DNA of 64,000 bases from an uncultured Selenomonadales bacterium (lineage in GTDB: Bacteria; Bacillota; Negativicutes; Selenomonadales; Selenomonadaceae). The stretch covers positions 1 through 64,000 of the forward strand of contig CAMUZU010000010.1 of assembly GCA_947165295.1 (NCBI GenBank), written 5' to 3'. The notes below the pieces were generated by a model. The model did no database searches and was not told where the DNA came from. It saw nothing but the letters and a program-made list of their open reading frames with translations. Below are positions 43,903 to 52,809 of the stretch, piece by piece (the first letter of the stretch is position 1; each line of letters starts with the position of its first letter). A program made the position numbers and the translations under genes.

Positions 43903-44721
43903 ATGTTGGTTAACACAGTTATCAAAGACCGCGTCTGTTACGTCGAAATGCAAAACGGCAAACATTTCAACTGCCTGAGCGAACAAATGTGCACGGATTT
44001 AATTGCGGCGGTCAAGCACGGCTACGAAAGCGAATGCGTCTGCATCGTCATCAAGGCTCAAGTCAACCGCGGCGTGTGGAGTGCCGGCCACGACATTAAA
44101 GAATTGCCGCAGGACGGTTCCGACCCGTTGGCTTTTTACGTCCCGATGGAACGGTTGCTTCGCAAAGTTCAAGACACGCCGATACCCGTCATTGCCTGCG
44201 TCAACGGCACGGTTTGGGGCGGCGCGTGCGACCTGTGCTTGTCGTGCGACATGATTGTCAGCTCGAAGAACGCGACTTTTGCAATCACGCCCGCGAAAAT
44301 CGGCATACCTTACAACGCGTCGGGAATCATGCACTTTATCAATCAGCTCGGCATGAACAAAGCCCGCGAAATGTTTTTCCTCGGCACGCCGATAACCGCC
44401 GAAGACGCGCTTAACGTCGGCTTGATTAATCGCGTTGCCGAAGCGGACGAAATCGAAAACGTACTCGAAGAACATTTTCTTGCGCCACTTCGCAGGAACA
44501 GCGCGTTGTCGGTCAGTGCAATCAAGCGGCAGTTCCGAATTTTGAGCCGTGCCTCGACGGTTATCAGTGCGGAGAATTTTGAGCGAATCAACGCTTACCG
44601 CACACGCGTTTACGAAGGCGACGACTACAAGGAAGGCATCAACTCGTTTTTGGAGAAACGCCCGCCGCAGTACAAAGGCAAGGCCGCCGACCTCGACGGA
44701 AGCGCCTTTTGGAATGCGTAA
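43903..44721 (+). CDS. scpB: Methylmalonyl-CoA decarboxylase (ScpB/YgfG type)
   Basis: A 272-residue crotonase-fold enzyme. It resembles YgfG closely: WSAGHDIKELPQDGSDPLAF near residue 60, GTVWGGACDLCLSCDMIVSS near 102, TPAKIGIPYNASGI near 127, and the end FERINAYRTRVYEGDDYKEG then INSFLEKRPP. The histidine of GHDIKELP and the tyrosine of GIPYN correspond to residues implicated in decarboxylation in YgfG. It converts methylmalonyl-CoA to propionyl-CoA, which suits propionate formation from succinate in Negativicutes. It is a single gene with its own promoter and a downstream bidirectional terminator. AAAGGAAGG precedes the ATG. Confidence 0.85.
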   Translation: MLVNTVIKDRVCYVEMQNGKHFNCLSEQMCTDLIAAVKHGYESECVCIVIKAQVNRGVWSAGHDIKELPQDGSDPLAFYVPMERLLRKVQDTPIPVIACVNGTVWGGACDLCLSCDMIVSSKNATFAITPAKIGIPYNASGIMHFINQLGMNKAREMFFLGTPITAEDALNVGLINRVAEADEIENVLEEHFLAPLRRNSALSVSAIKRQFRILSRASTVISAENFERINAYRTRVYEGDDYKEGINSFLEKRPPQYKGKAADLDGSAFWNA

Positions 44722-44748
44722 TGAATTCGCCGTACACGCAAAAAAAAT

Positions 44749-44775
44749 CGCCTCCGACGTGGAAGCGGTTTTTTT
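44749..44775. terminator. Bidirectional terminator between scpB and uvrB
   Basis: CGCCTCC and GGAAGCG pair with one mismatch around GACGT; seven T on the right, eight A on the left. Confidence 0.7.
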
Positions 44776-44777
44776 GT

Positions 44778-46760
44778 TTACAGATGTTCTTCAAGTTTCA
44801 AAATCACGTCACGAAGTTCGGCGGCACGTTCAAATTCCAAAGCCCGCGACGCCTGTTGCATTTCGGCGGTCAAGCTCTTGACAAGATTGCGTTTCTGCGC
44901 GGGCGATAACTTCTTGATAAGTTCGCTTGGCGACTTCGGGCGTTTGTCGGATTTTTTCAGCGGCAACTCAATCAGCGGGGCAATCGGCTTTTGAATCGTC
45001 TGCGGCGTCACGTGGAATTTTTCGTTGTACTCGGATTGAATCTGTCGCCGACGTGCGGTTTCGTCCATTGCCCGCCGCATCGAGTCGGTCACCTTGTCCG
45101 CGTACAGGATGACTTTGCCGTTGACGTTGCGCGCTGCCCGCCCGATTGTTTGTATCAGCGACGTTTCCGAACGCAGGAAGCCTTCTTTGTCCGCGTCGAG
45201 AATTGCAATCAGCGACACTTCGGGCATGTCCAAACCTTCGCGAAGCAAATTTATTCCGACAAGCACGTCGAATTTGCCTGCGCGCAGGTCGTGGACAAGT
45301 TCCGCCCGTTCGAGTGTGACAACGTCCGAATGCATGTACTTGACGCGGATTTTCACGCCGCTCAGGTAGTCGGTCAACTCTTCGGCGAATTTCTTCGTCA
45401 ACGTCGTGATTAAAACTCGTTCGTTCGCCGCGACGCGCAGATTTATTTCGGCAATCAAGTCGTCGATTTGATTTTCAAGCGGGCGCACTTCGACTTTCGG
45501 GTCAAGCAGTCCCGTCGGGCGAATTATTTGTTCGACGGTGTTTTGTGATTCGGCAAGCTCGTAAGCGGCGGGCGTCGCGGACACGAAGATTATTTGCGAA
45601 ATTTTTTCGTTGAACTCGTCGAAAGTCAACGGGCGATTGTCCCTTGCGCTCGGAAGTCGGAAGCCGTTTTCAATGAGCGAATTTTTCCGTGACTGGTCAC
45701 CCGCGTACATTGCGCGAAGTTGCGGTAACGTCACGTGCGATTCGTCGACGACGGTCAAAAATTTTTCGGGGAAGTAATCAATCAGCGTGAACGGCGGTTC
45801 GCCCGCGTGTCGCCCCGTCAAGTGCCGCGAATAATTTTCGATGCCCGAACAGTAGCCCATCTCGCGAATCATTTCCAAATCAAAATTCGTGCGCTGTTCG
45901 ATTCGTTGAGCCTCGATTAACTTGCCCGCCGCCGTGAAAGTCTCGACCTGCGCGGACATTTCGTCGCGGATATTTTTTTCGGCGCATTGCATGTCGTCGA
46001 AGTCGGTCACGTAATGCGACGCGGGAAAAATAAAAACTTCGTCGCGGCGGCCGATGATTTTTCCCGTCAAAATCTCGAACTCGGAAATTTTGTCGACCTC
46101 GTCGCCGAAAAGTTCAATGCGAATTGCGCGCCCGTTGTAACCCGCCGGCGTGACTTCGATTGTGTCGCCGCGCACGCGAAATTTGCCGCGTTCGATAATC
46201 ACGTCGTTGCGCTCGTAACGAATTTCAATCAGCCGCCGAAGAATTTTGTCACGCGGGACGACTTGCCCGATTTTGACGTGCAACAGGAGCTTGGAATAAT
46301 TTTCGGGCGAACCCAAACCGTAAATGCACGACACGCTTGCGACAATGATAACGTCGCGCCGCTCGAAAAGACTGCACGTCGCGCTGTGGCGCATTTGGTC
46401 AATCTCGTCGTTGATTGCGGCGTCCTTTTCGATGTAAGTGTCGGTGGCGGCAATGTACGCTTCGGGCTGATAATAATCGTAATAGCTGACGAAGTAGCCG
46501 ACGTAGTTGTCGGGGAAAAAATTTTTGAACTCGGCGGCAAGTTGCGCTGCCAAAGTTTTGTTGTGCGCGATAACCAGCGTGGGCAGTTGAACTTGTTCGA
46601 TGACTTTGGCGACGGTGAAAGTTTTGCCCGTGCCCGTCGCGCCCAAAAGCACTTGAGAGCGAAGACCGTCCGCAACGCCTTCCGCAAGTGAATCAATCGC
46701 CTGCGGTTGGTCGCCCGTCGGTTGAAAGTTTGACACGACTTGAAATTTTTTGTTGAGCAA
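44778..46760 (-). CDS. uvrB: Excinuclease ABC subunit B
   Basis: A 660-residue nucleotide excision repair helicase-like protein of normal length. It has the Walker [18 protein letters not shown] near residue 38, the beta-hairpin region [20 protein letters not shown] near 92, [20 protein letters not shown], Walker [13 protein letters not shown] near 340, motif [20 protein letters not shown] near 505 and the C-terminal UVR domain ([20 protein letters not shown]). It works with UvrA, whose gene lies 8.7 kb away and is itself unusual. The start is TTG at 46760 with GAGGTG upstream. Confidence 0.95.
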   Translation of the reverse strand: MLNKKFQVVSNFQPTGDQPQAIDSLAEGVADGLRSQVLLGATGTGKTFTVAKVIEQVQLPTLVIAHNKTLAAQLAAEFKNFFPDNYVGYFVSYYDYYQPEAYIAATDTYIEKDAAINDEIDQMRHSATCSLFERRDVIIVASVSCIYGLGSPENYSKLLLHVKIGQVVPRDKILRRLIEIRYERNDVIIERGKFRVRGDTIEVTPAGYNGRAIRIELFGDEVDKISEFEILTGKIIGRRDEVFIFPASHYVTDFDDMQCAEKNIRDEMSAQVETFTAAGKLIEAQRIEQRTNFDLEMIREMGYCSGIENYSRHLTGRHAGEPPFTLIDYFPEKFLTVVDESHVTLPQLRAMYAGDQSRKNSLIENGFRLPSARDNRPLTFDEFNEKISQIIFVSATPAAYELAESQNTVEQIIRPTGLLDPKVEVRPLENQIDDLIAEINLRVAANERVLITTLTKKFAEELTDYLSGVKIRVKYMHSDVVTLERAELVHDLRAGKFDVLVGINLLREGLDMPEVSLIAILDADKEGFLRSETSLIQTIGRAARNVNGKVILYADKVTDSMRRAMDETARRRQIQSEYNEKFHVTPQTIQKPIAPLIELPLKKSDKRPKSPSELIKKLSPAQKRNLVKSLTAEMQQASRALEFERAAELRDVILKLEEHL

Positions 46761-46800
46761 GATTTACACCTCGTTGACATTCAACAGCAACAGAAAATCC

Positions 46801-46876
46801 GGCCGTCATGGAGTGAATGCGCGCTGGCAAGCATTCACGGCCGCCGATTGACTTTTGCGCCAAAAGAAAAGTAACA
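46801..46876 (+). repeat. Three-hairpin intergenic repeat, copy 5 (degenerate)
   Basis: The GGCCGTCATGGA half of hairpin 1 is followed by GTGAATGC...GCATTCACGGCC, so a new inner stem is nested inside hairpin 1. The normal hairpin 2 is missing. Hairpin 3 remains only as GACTTTTGCGCCAAAAGAAAAGTAAC-like sequence (46852-46876), with a damaged left arm. Confidence 0.7.
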
Positions 46877-46881
46877 AGACG

Positions 46882-47964
46882 TCACACTTCGTTGGCGGTC
46901 AACAGCGCGTCGACGGTAATGTCCGTGCGCTTGTTCAGGTCAATGAATTCACCCTTGGCGGTTTGCACGACGGGAAGTGCCGTCACCCGCGAAGAATCCA
47001 TGTAAACAATTTTTGCGCGTTGTCCGTCGCTTAAGCCGACCCAACTGCCGTTGATTGACTGCAAAAGATTTTTCATGAACAGGATACAAAAGCGCGTGTC
47101 GAGTTTGCCGGCAAGCACGTCGCCATAAAGCACCTTGATAATCTCGAACGGCGAATTTCGTTTGGCGTAAGAGCGCGTCGTTGCCATTGCGTCGTAAATG
47201 TCCAGGAAGGCGATAATTTTGCCGAATTCGCTTATCTGGTCGCCGCGAAGACGATTCGGGTAACCTGAGCCGTCGCAACGTTCGTGGTGATGCAACACGC
47301 CGAGTAAAACGTCTTTGTGATTTTTCAGCGGCGAAACTTTCAGCATGTCGTAGCCGTAATCGACGTAGCGGCGGACTTCCTTGAGTTCGTCGGGCGTCAA
47401 CTTGCCGGTCTTGTTCAAAAGCGTTTTAGAAACTTTCATCTTGCCAATTTCGCACAGCAAACCCGACATCAACAGTTCGCCGATTTTGTTCGGCTTGTAA
47501 CGGAGCCAATAAGCCATAATGCCCGCAAGAATCCCGACGTTTAGCGCGTGGTGAACGATATAATCGCCGTCGCGTTTCATGTTGTGAATTTGCGTGACGG
47601 CGGTCGCCCCGTCGCAAAGTTCGATGACGTTCTTCGGGTTGAGAATTTCCGCCAACGCGTCCTTGTCGAACTCGCCCGTGCGTGCGAAGGTGTAATAAAG
47701 ACTTTGCGTCGCATCGAAGGCCTCGTTGTAGCGTTTGACGTAAGTGTTGTCGAGCAAGTGTTCGTTGCCCGACGCGGCGGGTTGGTAGTCGTCTTCGGTC
47801 ACGTCGATGTAAACAGAAAAGACGTTCTTGCCGCGCAGTTTGTCTATCAACTCGGAAGTGAGCTTCGTGTTTTCCTTGAGAATTTCGGTACCATCGAAGT
47901 CGCGCACGGAGCGGCCGACCTTCATGCCGGAGCGCAACTCGGTCACGTCGTAAGATTTGAGCAT
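46882..47964 (-). CDS. HD-GYP domain protein with altered metal-binding residues
   Basis: A 360-residue protein. The C-terminal half has the HD-GYP framework: YIVHHALNVGILAG near residue 135, VLHHHERCDGSGYPNRLRGD at 223-242, and IIAFLDIYDAMATTRSYAKR near 250. However, the HD dyad is changed: residues 170-174 read LCEIGK in place of L-H-D-I-G-K, and the next conserved histidine (normally before P/x-x-x-G) is Tyr200. Active HD-GYP proteins hydrolyse cyclic di-GMP with these metal ligands, so this one may only bind it or be inactive. The N-terminal 110 residues are a typical DUF3391-like lead. AGGAGG precedes the ATG. Confidence 0.82.
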   Translation of the reverse strand: MLKSYDVTELRSGMKVGRSVRDFDGTEILKENTKLTSELIDKLRGKNVFSVYIDVTEDDYQPAASGNEHLLDNTYVKRYNEAFDATQSLYYTFARTGEFDKDALAEILNPKNVIELCDGATAVTQIHNMKRDGDYIVHHALNVGILAGIMAYWLRYKPNKIGELLMSGLLCEIGKMKVSKTLLNKTGKLTPDELKEVRRYVDYGYDMLKVSPLKNHKDVLLGVLHHHERCDGSGYPNRLRGDQISEFGKIIAFLDIYDAMATTRSYAKRNSPFEIIKVLYGDVLAGKLDTRFCILFMKNLLQSINGSWVGLSDGQRAKIVYMDSSRVTALPVVQTAKGEFIDLNKRTDITVDALLTANEV

Positions 47965-48040
47965 CTCATCTCCTCCTCGCTTGAAGTTGTGAATTTATTT
48001 GCCGCGTCGTGTGAAATTCCTGCGACGGTTACAAATTTCG

Positions 48041-48069
48041 TTGCGCGAAGTCAAGCGGACGTTTATAAT
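48041..48069 (+). promoter_or_regulatory. Promoter of yitT
   Basis: TTGCGC, exactly 17 bases, then a perfect TATAAT, 20 bases before the TTG start. Confidence 0.65.
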
Positions 48070-48088
48070 CGTTATGAGGTGATTCCAT

Positions 48089-48955
48089 TTGAGCGACAAA
48101 AAAATTCAGCGCAACAACTTTGCGTCCTACGTGAAGAAATACATTCAACTGTGTATCGGCGCGGTGATTGCGGCTTTGGGACTTGAGCTGTTCCTGATTC
48201 CGAACGAAGTCATTGACGGCGGTGTCGTCGGTCTGTCGATTATGGCGCAGTACGTGACGGGCTTGCCTCTGGGCACGTTTCTTATCGCGTTCAACATTCC
48301 GTTCCTGTGGCTGGCGTACAAACAGATCGGCAAAGATTTCGTCGTCGCGACAATCGTGGCGATTTGCTTTTTGAGCGTTTGGTCGGAAGTCGTCGGCGAA
48401 TATCCGAAAGTCACAAATGACCCGTTCCTCGCGGCGATTTTCGGCGGGATTATCGACGGACTTGGCGTCGGATTGATTATGCGTGCGGGCGGTTCGCTCG
48501 ACGGCACGGAGATTGTCGCCATTATCGTCGACAAGAAAACCATTTGGTCGGTCGGCGAAGTCGTCATGTTTATCAACCTGTTTATCTTGAGCGGCGCGGG
48601 CTTGCTGTTCGGCTGGGACAAGGCGATGTATTCGCTGTTCGCTTACTTCGTCATCTCAAAGATGATTGACGTTGTTATCAAAGGTCTTGACGAAATGTAT
48701 GCGGTGATGATTGTCTCGAATATCCCGTACGAATTGACCGACGAACTTAACGCGAAACTCGGACGCGGCGTTACGCTTCTTCACGGCGAAGGCGGTTACA
48801 CCCGTCAAAGCAGAGAGATTTTGTACTGCGTCGTCACGCGCCTGGAGGTCGACAAACTCAAGCGGATTGTCTTGGACATGGACGAACACGCGTTCATTAC
48901 GATTTATCCCGTCAACGACATTGTCGGCGGCCGATTCAAAAAGTCGGGTCACTAA
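48089..48955 (+). CDS. YitT family membrane protein (DUF161-DUF2179)
   Basis: A 288-residue protein. Five to six membrane helices fill the first 200 residues, with the family's FLIPNEVIDGGVVGLSIMAQ near 34 and GLGVGLIMRAGGSLDGTEIV near 128. The C-terminal DUF2179 domain (about 205-285) has RGVTLLHGEGGYTRQSREIL and ITIYPVNDIVGGRFKK. Members of this Firmicutes-rich family are widespread but the transported substrate, if any, is not known. TTG start, with GAGGTG upstream. Single gene with its own promoter; a three-hairpin repeat follows. Confidence 0.88.
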   Translation: MSDKKIQRNNFASYVKKYIQLCIGAVIAALGLELFLIPNEVIDGGVVGLSIMAQYVTGLPLGTFLIAFNIPFLWLAYKQIGKDFVVATIVAICFLSVWSEVVGEYPKVTNDPFLAAIFGGIIDGLGVGLIMRAGGSLDGTEIVAIIVDKKTIWSVGEVVMFINLFILSGAGLLFGWDKAMYSLFAYFVISKMIDVVIKGLDEMYAVMIVSNIPYELTDELNAKLGRGVTLLHGEGGYTRQSREILYCVVTRLEVDKLKRIVLDMDEHAFITIYPVNDIVGGRFKKSGH

Positions 48956-48965
48956 CGCGTTGAAC

Positions 48966-49071
48966 GTTACTTTTCTTTGGCAGCAAAGAAAAGTAACCAA
49001 AAGAAACTGCGCCCGCAGTGAAACCTTCCGGGTTTCAACGCGGGCGAAAGCGGCCGTCATCCATGACGGCC
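48966..49071 (-). repeat. Three-hairpin intergenic repeat, copy 6 (inverted)
   Basis: Inverted orientation. Hairpin 3 (GTTACTTTTCTTTG with CAAAGAAAAGTAAC) at 48966-48997, hairpin 2 with CGCCCGC/GCGGGCG and TGAAACC/GGTTTCA as in copy 1, hairpin 1 at 49052-49071. It sits between the convergent yitT and clpB genes. Confidence 0.9.
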
Positions 49072-49091
49072 GGAACTTACATTGCAATGAA

Positions 49092-49126
49092 AAATCCCCG
49101 CTCAATCGAACGGGGAAAATTTTTTC
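49092..49126. terminator. Terminator after clpB
   Basis: CCCCG and CGGGG pair around CTCAATCGAA; AAAA left and AAAATTTTTT right, usable in both directions. Confidence 0.65.
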
Positions 49127-49138
49127 GTCGGGTGAAGT

Positions 49139-51757
49139 TTATTTGTCGAGCTTGACGGCTTTGGCGTCGAAGGTGAACTGCTTGCCGTCGAAGTTGATTT
49201 CGACGGTGTCACCGTCCTTGACCGCGCCCGAAATAATTTGCTTGCTGAGTTCGGTCTCAACGGTGTGCGTCAACAATCTGCGCAGTGGCCGTGCGCCGAA
49301 GTTCGCATCGAAACCTTGTTCGCTGAGCGCGTCGACGGCGGCTTGAGTCCAGGTAAGTTTAACGTTGATTTGTTTTTCGAGGCGTTCGCTTAACGTCTTG
49401 AGCAAAATCTCCGCAATGGCTTTGACTTGATCTTTCGCCAGCGACTTGAAAACAACAATGTCGTCAATGCGGTTCAAGAATTCGGGTCGGAAGTAATTCT
49501 TCAGCAAGTCTTTGATAATCGATTCGGCTTCCGCGAAAGCCTGATTCGTGATGAAACCGATTTTCGCACGCTGAAGAATTTCCTGCGAACCGAGGTTGCT
49601 CGTCATGATAATCACCGTGTTTTTGAAGTTGACGACGCGGCCTTTACCGTCGGTCAACCTGCCGTCGTCGAGAATTTGCAACAGCACGTTGAAAATGTCG
49701 CGGTGAGCCTTTTCGATTTCGTCAAGCAAAATGACGCTGTACGGGCGGCGACGCACGGCTTCGGTGAGCTGTCCGCCTTCGTCGTAGCCGACGTAACCGG
49801 GAGGCGCGCCAATCAATCTTGCGACGGTGTGTTTCTCCATGTATTCGGACATGTCGACGCGGATAATCGAACGTTCGTCGTCGAAGAGAGCTTCCGCCAA
49901 CGCTTTGGCAAGTTCAGTTTTGCCGACGCCCGTGGGTCCCAGGAAGATGAACGAACCGATAGGGCGATTCGGGTCTTTGATTCCGGCACGCGCACGCAAA
50001 ATCGCTTCGCTGACGACTTTAACGGCTTCGTCCTGCCCGACAACGCGCTCATGCAAGGTGTCTTCCAGGTGCAAAAGTTTTTCGCGTTCGCCCGTCAACA
50101 TTTTGGCAAGCGGAATGCCCGTCCACCTGCTGACGACTTTGGCGATGTCTTCTTCGCGGACTTCTTCTTTAAGCAGGCGTTCACCTTTGGCTTGAGCGGC
50201 GATTTCCTGTTCGACTTGCTTCAACGTGTTTTGAAGTTGCGGAAGTTTGCCGTACTTGAGTTCGGACGCTTTTTGCAGATTGTAAGCGCGTTGAGCTTCT
50301 TCGATTTCGTTGTTGACGGCGTCAATTTCTTTCTTGATGGCACGCACGCGCAGGATTGACTGCTTTTCGGCCTCCCACTTGTCGCGCAGAACTTTTTCGT
50401 CGGCTTTGAGTTTGGCGATTTCGTCGGTGATTGAGTTGAGCTTTTCGCGTGACGCGGCGTCGGATTCTTTTTTGAGTGCCTGCTCTTCGATTTCGAGTTG
50501 CATAATCTTGCGGCGGATCTCGTCAATCGGCGCGGGCAACGATTCAATTTCCGTGCGCAACTTCGCGGCGGCTTCGTCGACCAAGTCAATCGCCTTGTCG
50601 GGCAAAAATCTGTCGGAAATGTATCTGTCGGACAACGTCGCCGCAGAAACCAAAGCCGCGTCACGAATTCGCACGCCGTGATGAACTTCGTAACGTTCCT
50701 TGATGCCGCGCAGAATTGTTATCGTGTCTTCAACGGTTGGTTCGCCGACCATGACGGGCTGAAAACGCCGTTCAAGCGCGGTGTCCTTTTCGATGTACTT
50801 GCGGTATTCGTTGAGCGTCGTCGCGCCGATACAACGCAGTTCGCCGCGTGCGAGCATTGGCTTCAAAAGGTTGCCCGCGTCCATTGCGCCTTCAGCTTTG
50901 CCCGCGCCAACGACGGTGTGAACTTCGTCGATAAACAGCAGAATTTGTCCGTCGGACTTCGTGATTTCGTTGAGGACGGCCTTCAAGCGTTCCTCGAATT
51001 CGCCGCGGAACTTCGCGCCCGCAATTAACGAGCCCATGTCCAACGCGTAAAGAGTTTTGTTTTTGAGCGATTCGGGGACGTCGCCCGCCACGATTCGACG
51101 CGCAAGACCTTCGACGATTGCGGTTTTGCCCACGCCCGGTTCGCCGATAAGCACGGGATTGTTTTTCGTGCGCCGCGACAAAATTTCAATCGTCCGCCGA
51201 ATTTCTTCGTCGCGCCCGATAACGGGGTCGAGTTTGCCCGCACGAGCCGCCGCCGTCAAGTCGCGCCCGAATTTCGCAAGACTTTGGTAAGTTTCTTCGG
51301 GATTTTCGTTGGTGACGTTTTGCTTGCGAAACTTTTTAATCGCGTCGTCGATTTTGCTTTTCGACAACTTGAATTCGCGGGCAATGTCTTGAACTTCCTG
51401 CTTGCCGTCGGTGACCAGACCGAGCAACAAGTGTTCGGTGCTGATGAATTCGTCCTTCATGGAGCCGGCGTATTCGCGAGCCTTGCCGATAACGCGGGCG
51501 AGATCGACGCCCATTGTGAGACGCTCTTGACCTTTGACTTGCGGGATTTTGTTGAGTTCCGCTTCGAGCTTGACTTTGAACATCGGCAAATCGGTTTGAC
51601 ATTCGGCAAAGATTGTCGCGAGCAAACCTTCGGGTTCTTTGGCAAGCGCAAGCATCAAGTGCAACGAGTTGAACTCCTGGTGATACTTCATTGCCGCCAG
51701 CTGTTGCGCCGCCTGCAGTGCTTGTTGGGCTTTGGCAGTGTATTTTTCGTTCGCCAT
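49139..51757 (-). CDS. clpB: ClpB disaggregase
   Basis: An 872-residue Hsp100 AAA+ chaperone that resolves protein aggregates with DnaK. The double Clp_N domain starts at [19 protein letters not shown]1 has [15 protein letters not shown] near residue 205 and [20 protein letters not shown]. The coiled-coil middle domain lies at about 405-525. AAA2 has [20 protein letters not shown] near 605 and [15 protein letters not shown], with the arginine-finger region [12 protein letters not shown]; the C-terminal D2-small domain ends the protein. The ATG at 51757 has GGAG upstream. The promoter looks vegetative; no CIRCE-type operator is seen. Confidence 0.95.
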   Translation of the reverse strand: MANEKYTAKAQQALQAAQQLAAMKYHQEFNSLHLMLALAKEPEGLLATIFAECQTDLPMFKVKLEAELNKIPQVKGQERLTMGVDLARVIGKAREYAGSMKDEFISTEHLLLGLVTDGKQEVQDIAREFKLSKSKIDDAIKKFRKQNVTNENPEETYQSLAKFGRDLTAAARAGKLDPVIGRDEEIRRTIEILSRRTKNNPVLIGEPGVGKTAIVEGLARRIVAGDVPESLKNKTLYALDMGSLIAGAKFRGEFEERLKAVLNEITKSDGQILLFIDEVHTVVGAGKAEGAMDAGNLLKPMLARGELRCIGATTLNEYRKYIEKDTALERRFQPVMVGEPTVEDTITILRGIKERYEVHHGVRIRDAALVSAATLSDRYISDRFLPDKAIDLVDEAAAKLRTEIESLPAPIDEIRRKIMQLEIEEQALKKESDAASREKLNSITDEIAKLKADEKVLRDKWEAEKQSILRVRAIKKEIDAVNNEIEEAQRAYNLQKASELKYGKLPQLQNTLKQVEQEIAAQAKGERLLKEEVREEDIAKVVSRWTGIPLAKMLTGEREKLLHLEDTLHERVVGQDEAVKVVSEAILRARAGIKDPNRPIGSFIFLGPTGVGKTELAKALAEALFDDERSIIRVDMSEYMEKHTVARLIGAPPGYVGYDEGGQLTEAVRRRPYSVILLDEIEKAHRDIFNVLLQILDDGRLTDGKGRVVNFKNTVIIMTSNLGSQEILQRAKIGFITNQAFAEAESIIKDLLKNYFRPEFLNRIDDIVVFKSLAKDQVKAIAEILLKTLSERLEKQINVKLTWTQAAVDALSEQGFDANFGARPLRRLLTHTVETELSKQIISGAVKDGDTVEINFDGKQFTFDAKAVKLDK

Positions 51758-51805
51758 ATTTATCACGCTCCAAACTTTCGTGGTTGATTTCTTTTGACGC
51801 GGCAA

Positions 51806-51834
51806 ATGATAAACGTTAAACAGCAAAATGTCAA
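51806..51834 (-). promoter_or_regulatory. Promoter of clpB
   Basis: On the minus strand TTGACA, 17 bases, TATCAT: nearly perfect sigma-A consensus, 48 bases before the ATG. Confidence 0.7.
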
Positions 51835-51870
51835 GCACAACTTTTGACGATTCGTCGAAGGGCGAACGCG

Positions 51871-51899
51871 TTGCAAATTCCCGCAGCTTGAATTACAAT
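51871..51899 (+). promoter_or_regulatory. Promoter of cobK, giving a near-leaderless transcript
   Basis: TTGCAA, 17 bases, TACAAT. Transcription should begin about 7 bases after the -10, at or next to the ATG at 51907. Confidence 0.6.
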
Positions 51900-51906
51900 C
51901 GGCGGC

Positions 51907-52689
51907 ATGATGAACACAAAAATTTTCCTGATTGCCGGAACACTCGACGGGCGCGAACTTGCGCAACTTCTGCTTGAACGCGGCTTCGACGTGACGGCTT
52001 CGGTCGTCAGCGATTACGGGCGAAAACTTCTGCAGACGTGCGCGGGTCTCAAAGTCAACGACAAGCCGCTCGACGCCGACGAACTCGAAAAAATTCTGCG
52101 CGAAGGCAACTTCGATTGTCTTGTTGACGCAAGCCACCCTTACGCGCAAAATGTTTCGGTCAACGCGATTCGTGCCGCACAAGCCGCGAATGTTTTTTAT
52201 GTCTGCTACGAACGCGCACAGGTCGAAGTCACGGGCGAAAACATTTTCCGCGTCGACAGCTACGAATCAGCCGCCGTCAAAGCGTCCGAACTCGGCAAAA
52301 ATATTTTCGTCACGACGGGCAGTCGCAACTTGAAAACTTTCGTCACGTCGCCCGCGTTGAAGGACTGCAATTTGACCGTGCGCGTGTTGCCGACGGCGGA
52401 AGTTTTGTCGCAGTGTGAAACGTTGGGTTTGTTGCCGAAACAGATCGTCGCGATTCAAGGCGCGTTCTCAATTGAACTTAACGTCGAATTGTTCCGTCAC
52501 GCGCAGGCACAAGTTATCGTCACGAAAAACAGCGGACAAGTCGGCGGCGCGGACACGAAACTTGCGGCGGCGAAGATTTTGAACTTGCCAGTCGTGATGA
52601 TTGACCGCCCGAAGATTGCTTACCCGAACTTGGCGGCGACGTTCGCTGACGTGTGTTCGTTACTTTCTTTGACCGAGCAAAGAAAGTAA
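51907..52689 (+). CDS. cobK: Precorrin-6A/cobalt-precorrin-6A reductase
   Basis: A 260-residue enzyme of corrin ring synthesis, reducing (cobalt-)precorrin-6A. KIFLIAGTLDGRELAQLLLE at the start is the NAD(P)-binding entry of CobK/CbiJ. It continues with VDASHPYAQNVSVNAIRAAQ near 77, VTTGSRNLKTF near 138, AIQGAFSIELNVELFRHAQA near 185 and VTKNSGQVGGADTKLAAA near 208, all family motifs. No Shine-Dalgarno precedes the ATG, and the promoter is so close that the mRNA may be leaderless. The last ten codons, including the stop, are formed by copy 7 of the three-hairpin repeat. Confidence 0.9.
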   Translation: MMNTKIFLIAGTLDGRELAQLLLERGFDVTASVVSDYGRKLLQTCAGLKVNDKPLDADELEKILREGNFDCLVDASHPYAQNVSVNAIRAAQAANVFYVCYERAQVEVTGENIFRVDSYESAAVKASELGKNIFVTTGSRNLKTFVTSPALKDCNLTVRVLPTAEVLSQCETLGLLPKQIVAIQGAFSIELNVELFRHAQAQVIVTKNSGQVGGADTKLAAAKILNLPVVMIDRPKIAYPNLAATFADVCSLLSLTEQRK

Positions 52690-52764
52690 CCAAAGAAACT
52701 CGCGCCTGCTATGACGCATCCTGCGTCATGCGACAGGCGATTGCGGCCGTCATCCATGACGGCC
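52659..52764 (-). repeat. Three-hairpin intergenic repeat, copy 7 (inverted)
   Basis: Hairpin 3 (52659-52690; GTTACTTTCTTTG with CAAAGAAAGTAAC) overlaps the end of cobK. Hairpin 2 has CGCCTG/CAGGCG with inner TGACGCA/TGCGTCA, and hairpin 1 is 52745-52764. Inverted orientation. Confidence 0.9.
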
Positions 52765-52809
52765 GGATTTCCGTTGCGTGTCGTTCGTTGACGTGTTGGA
52801 GGAATTATC

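Noticed and set aside
51758..51906. A CIRCE operator or heat-shock sigma promoter in front of clpB
   Set aside because: No TTAGCACTC-N9-GAGTGCTAA-like inverted repeat is present; the promoter matches the vegetative consensus.
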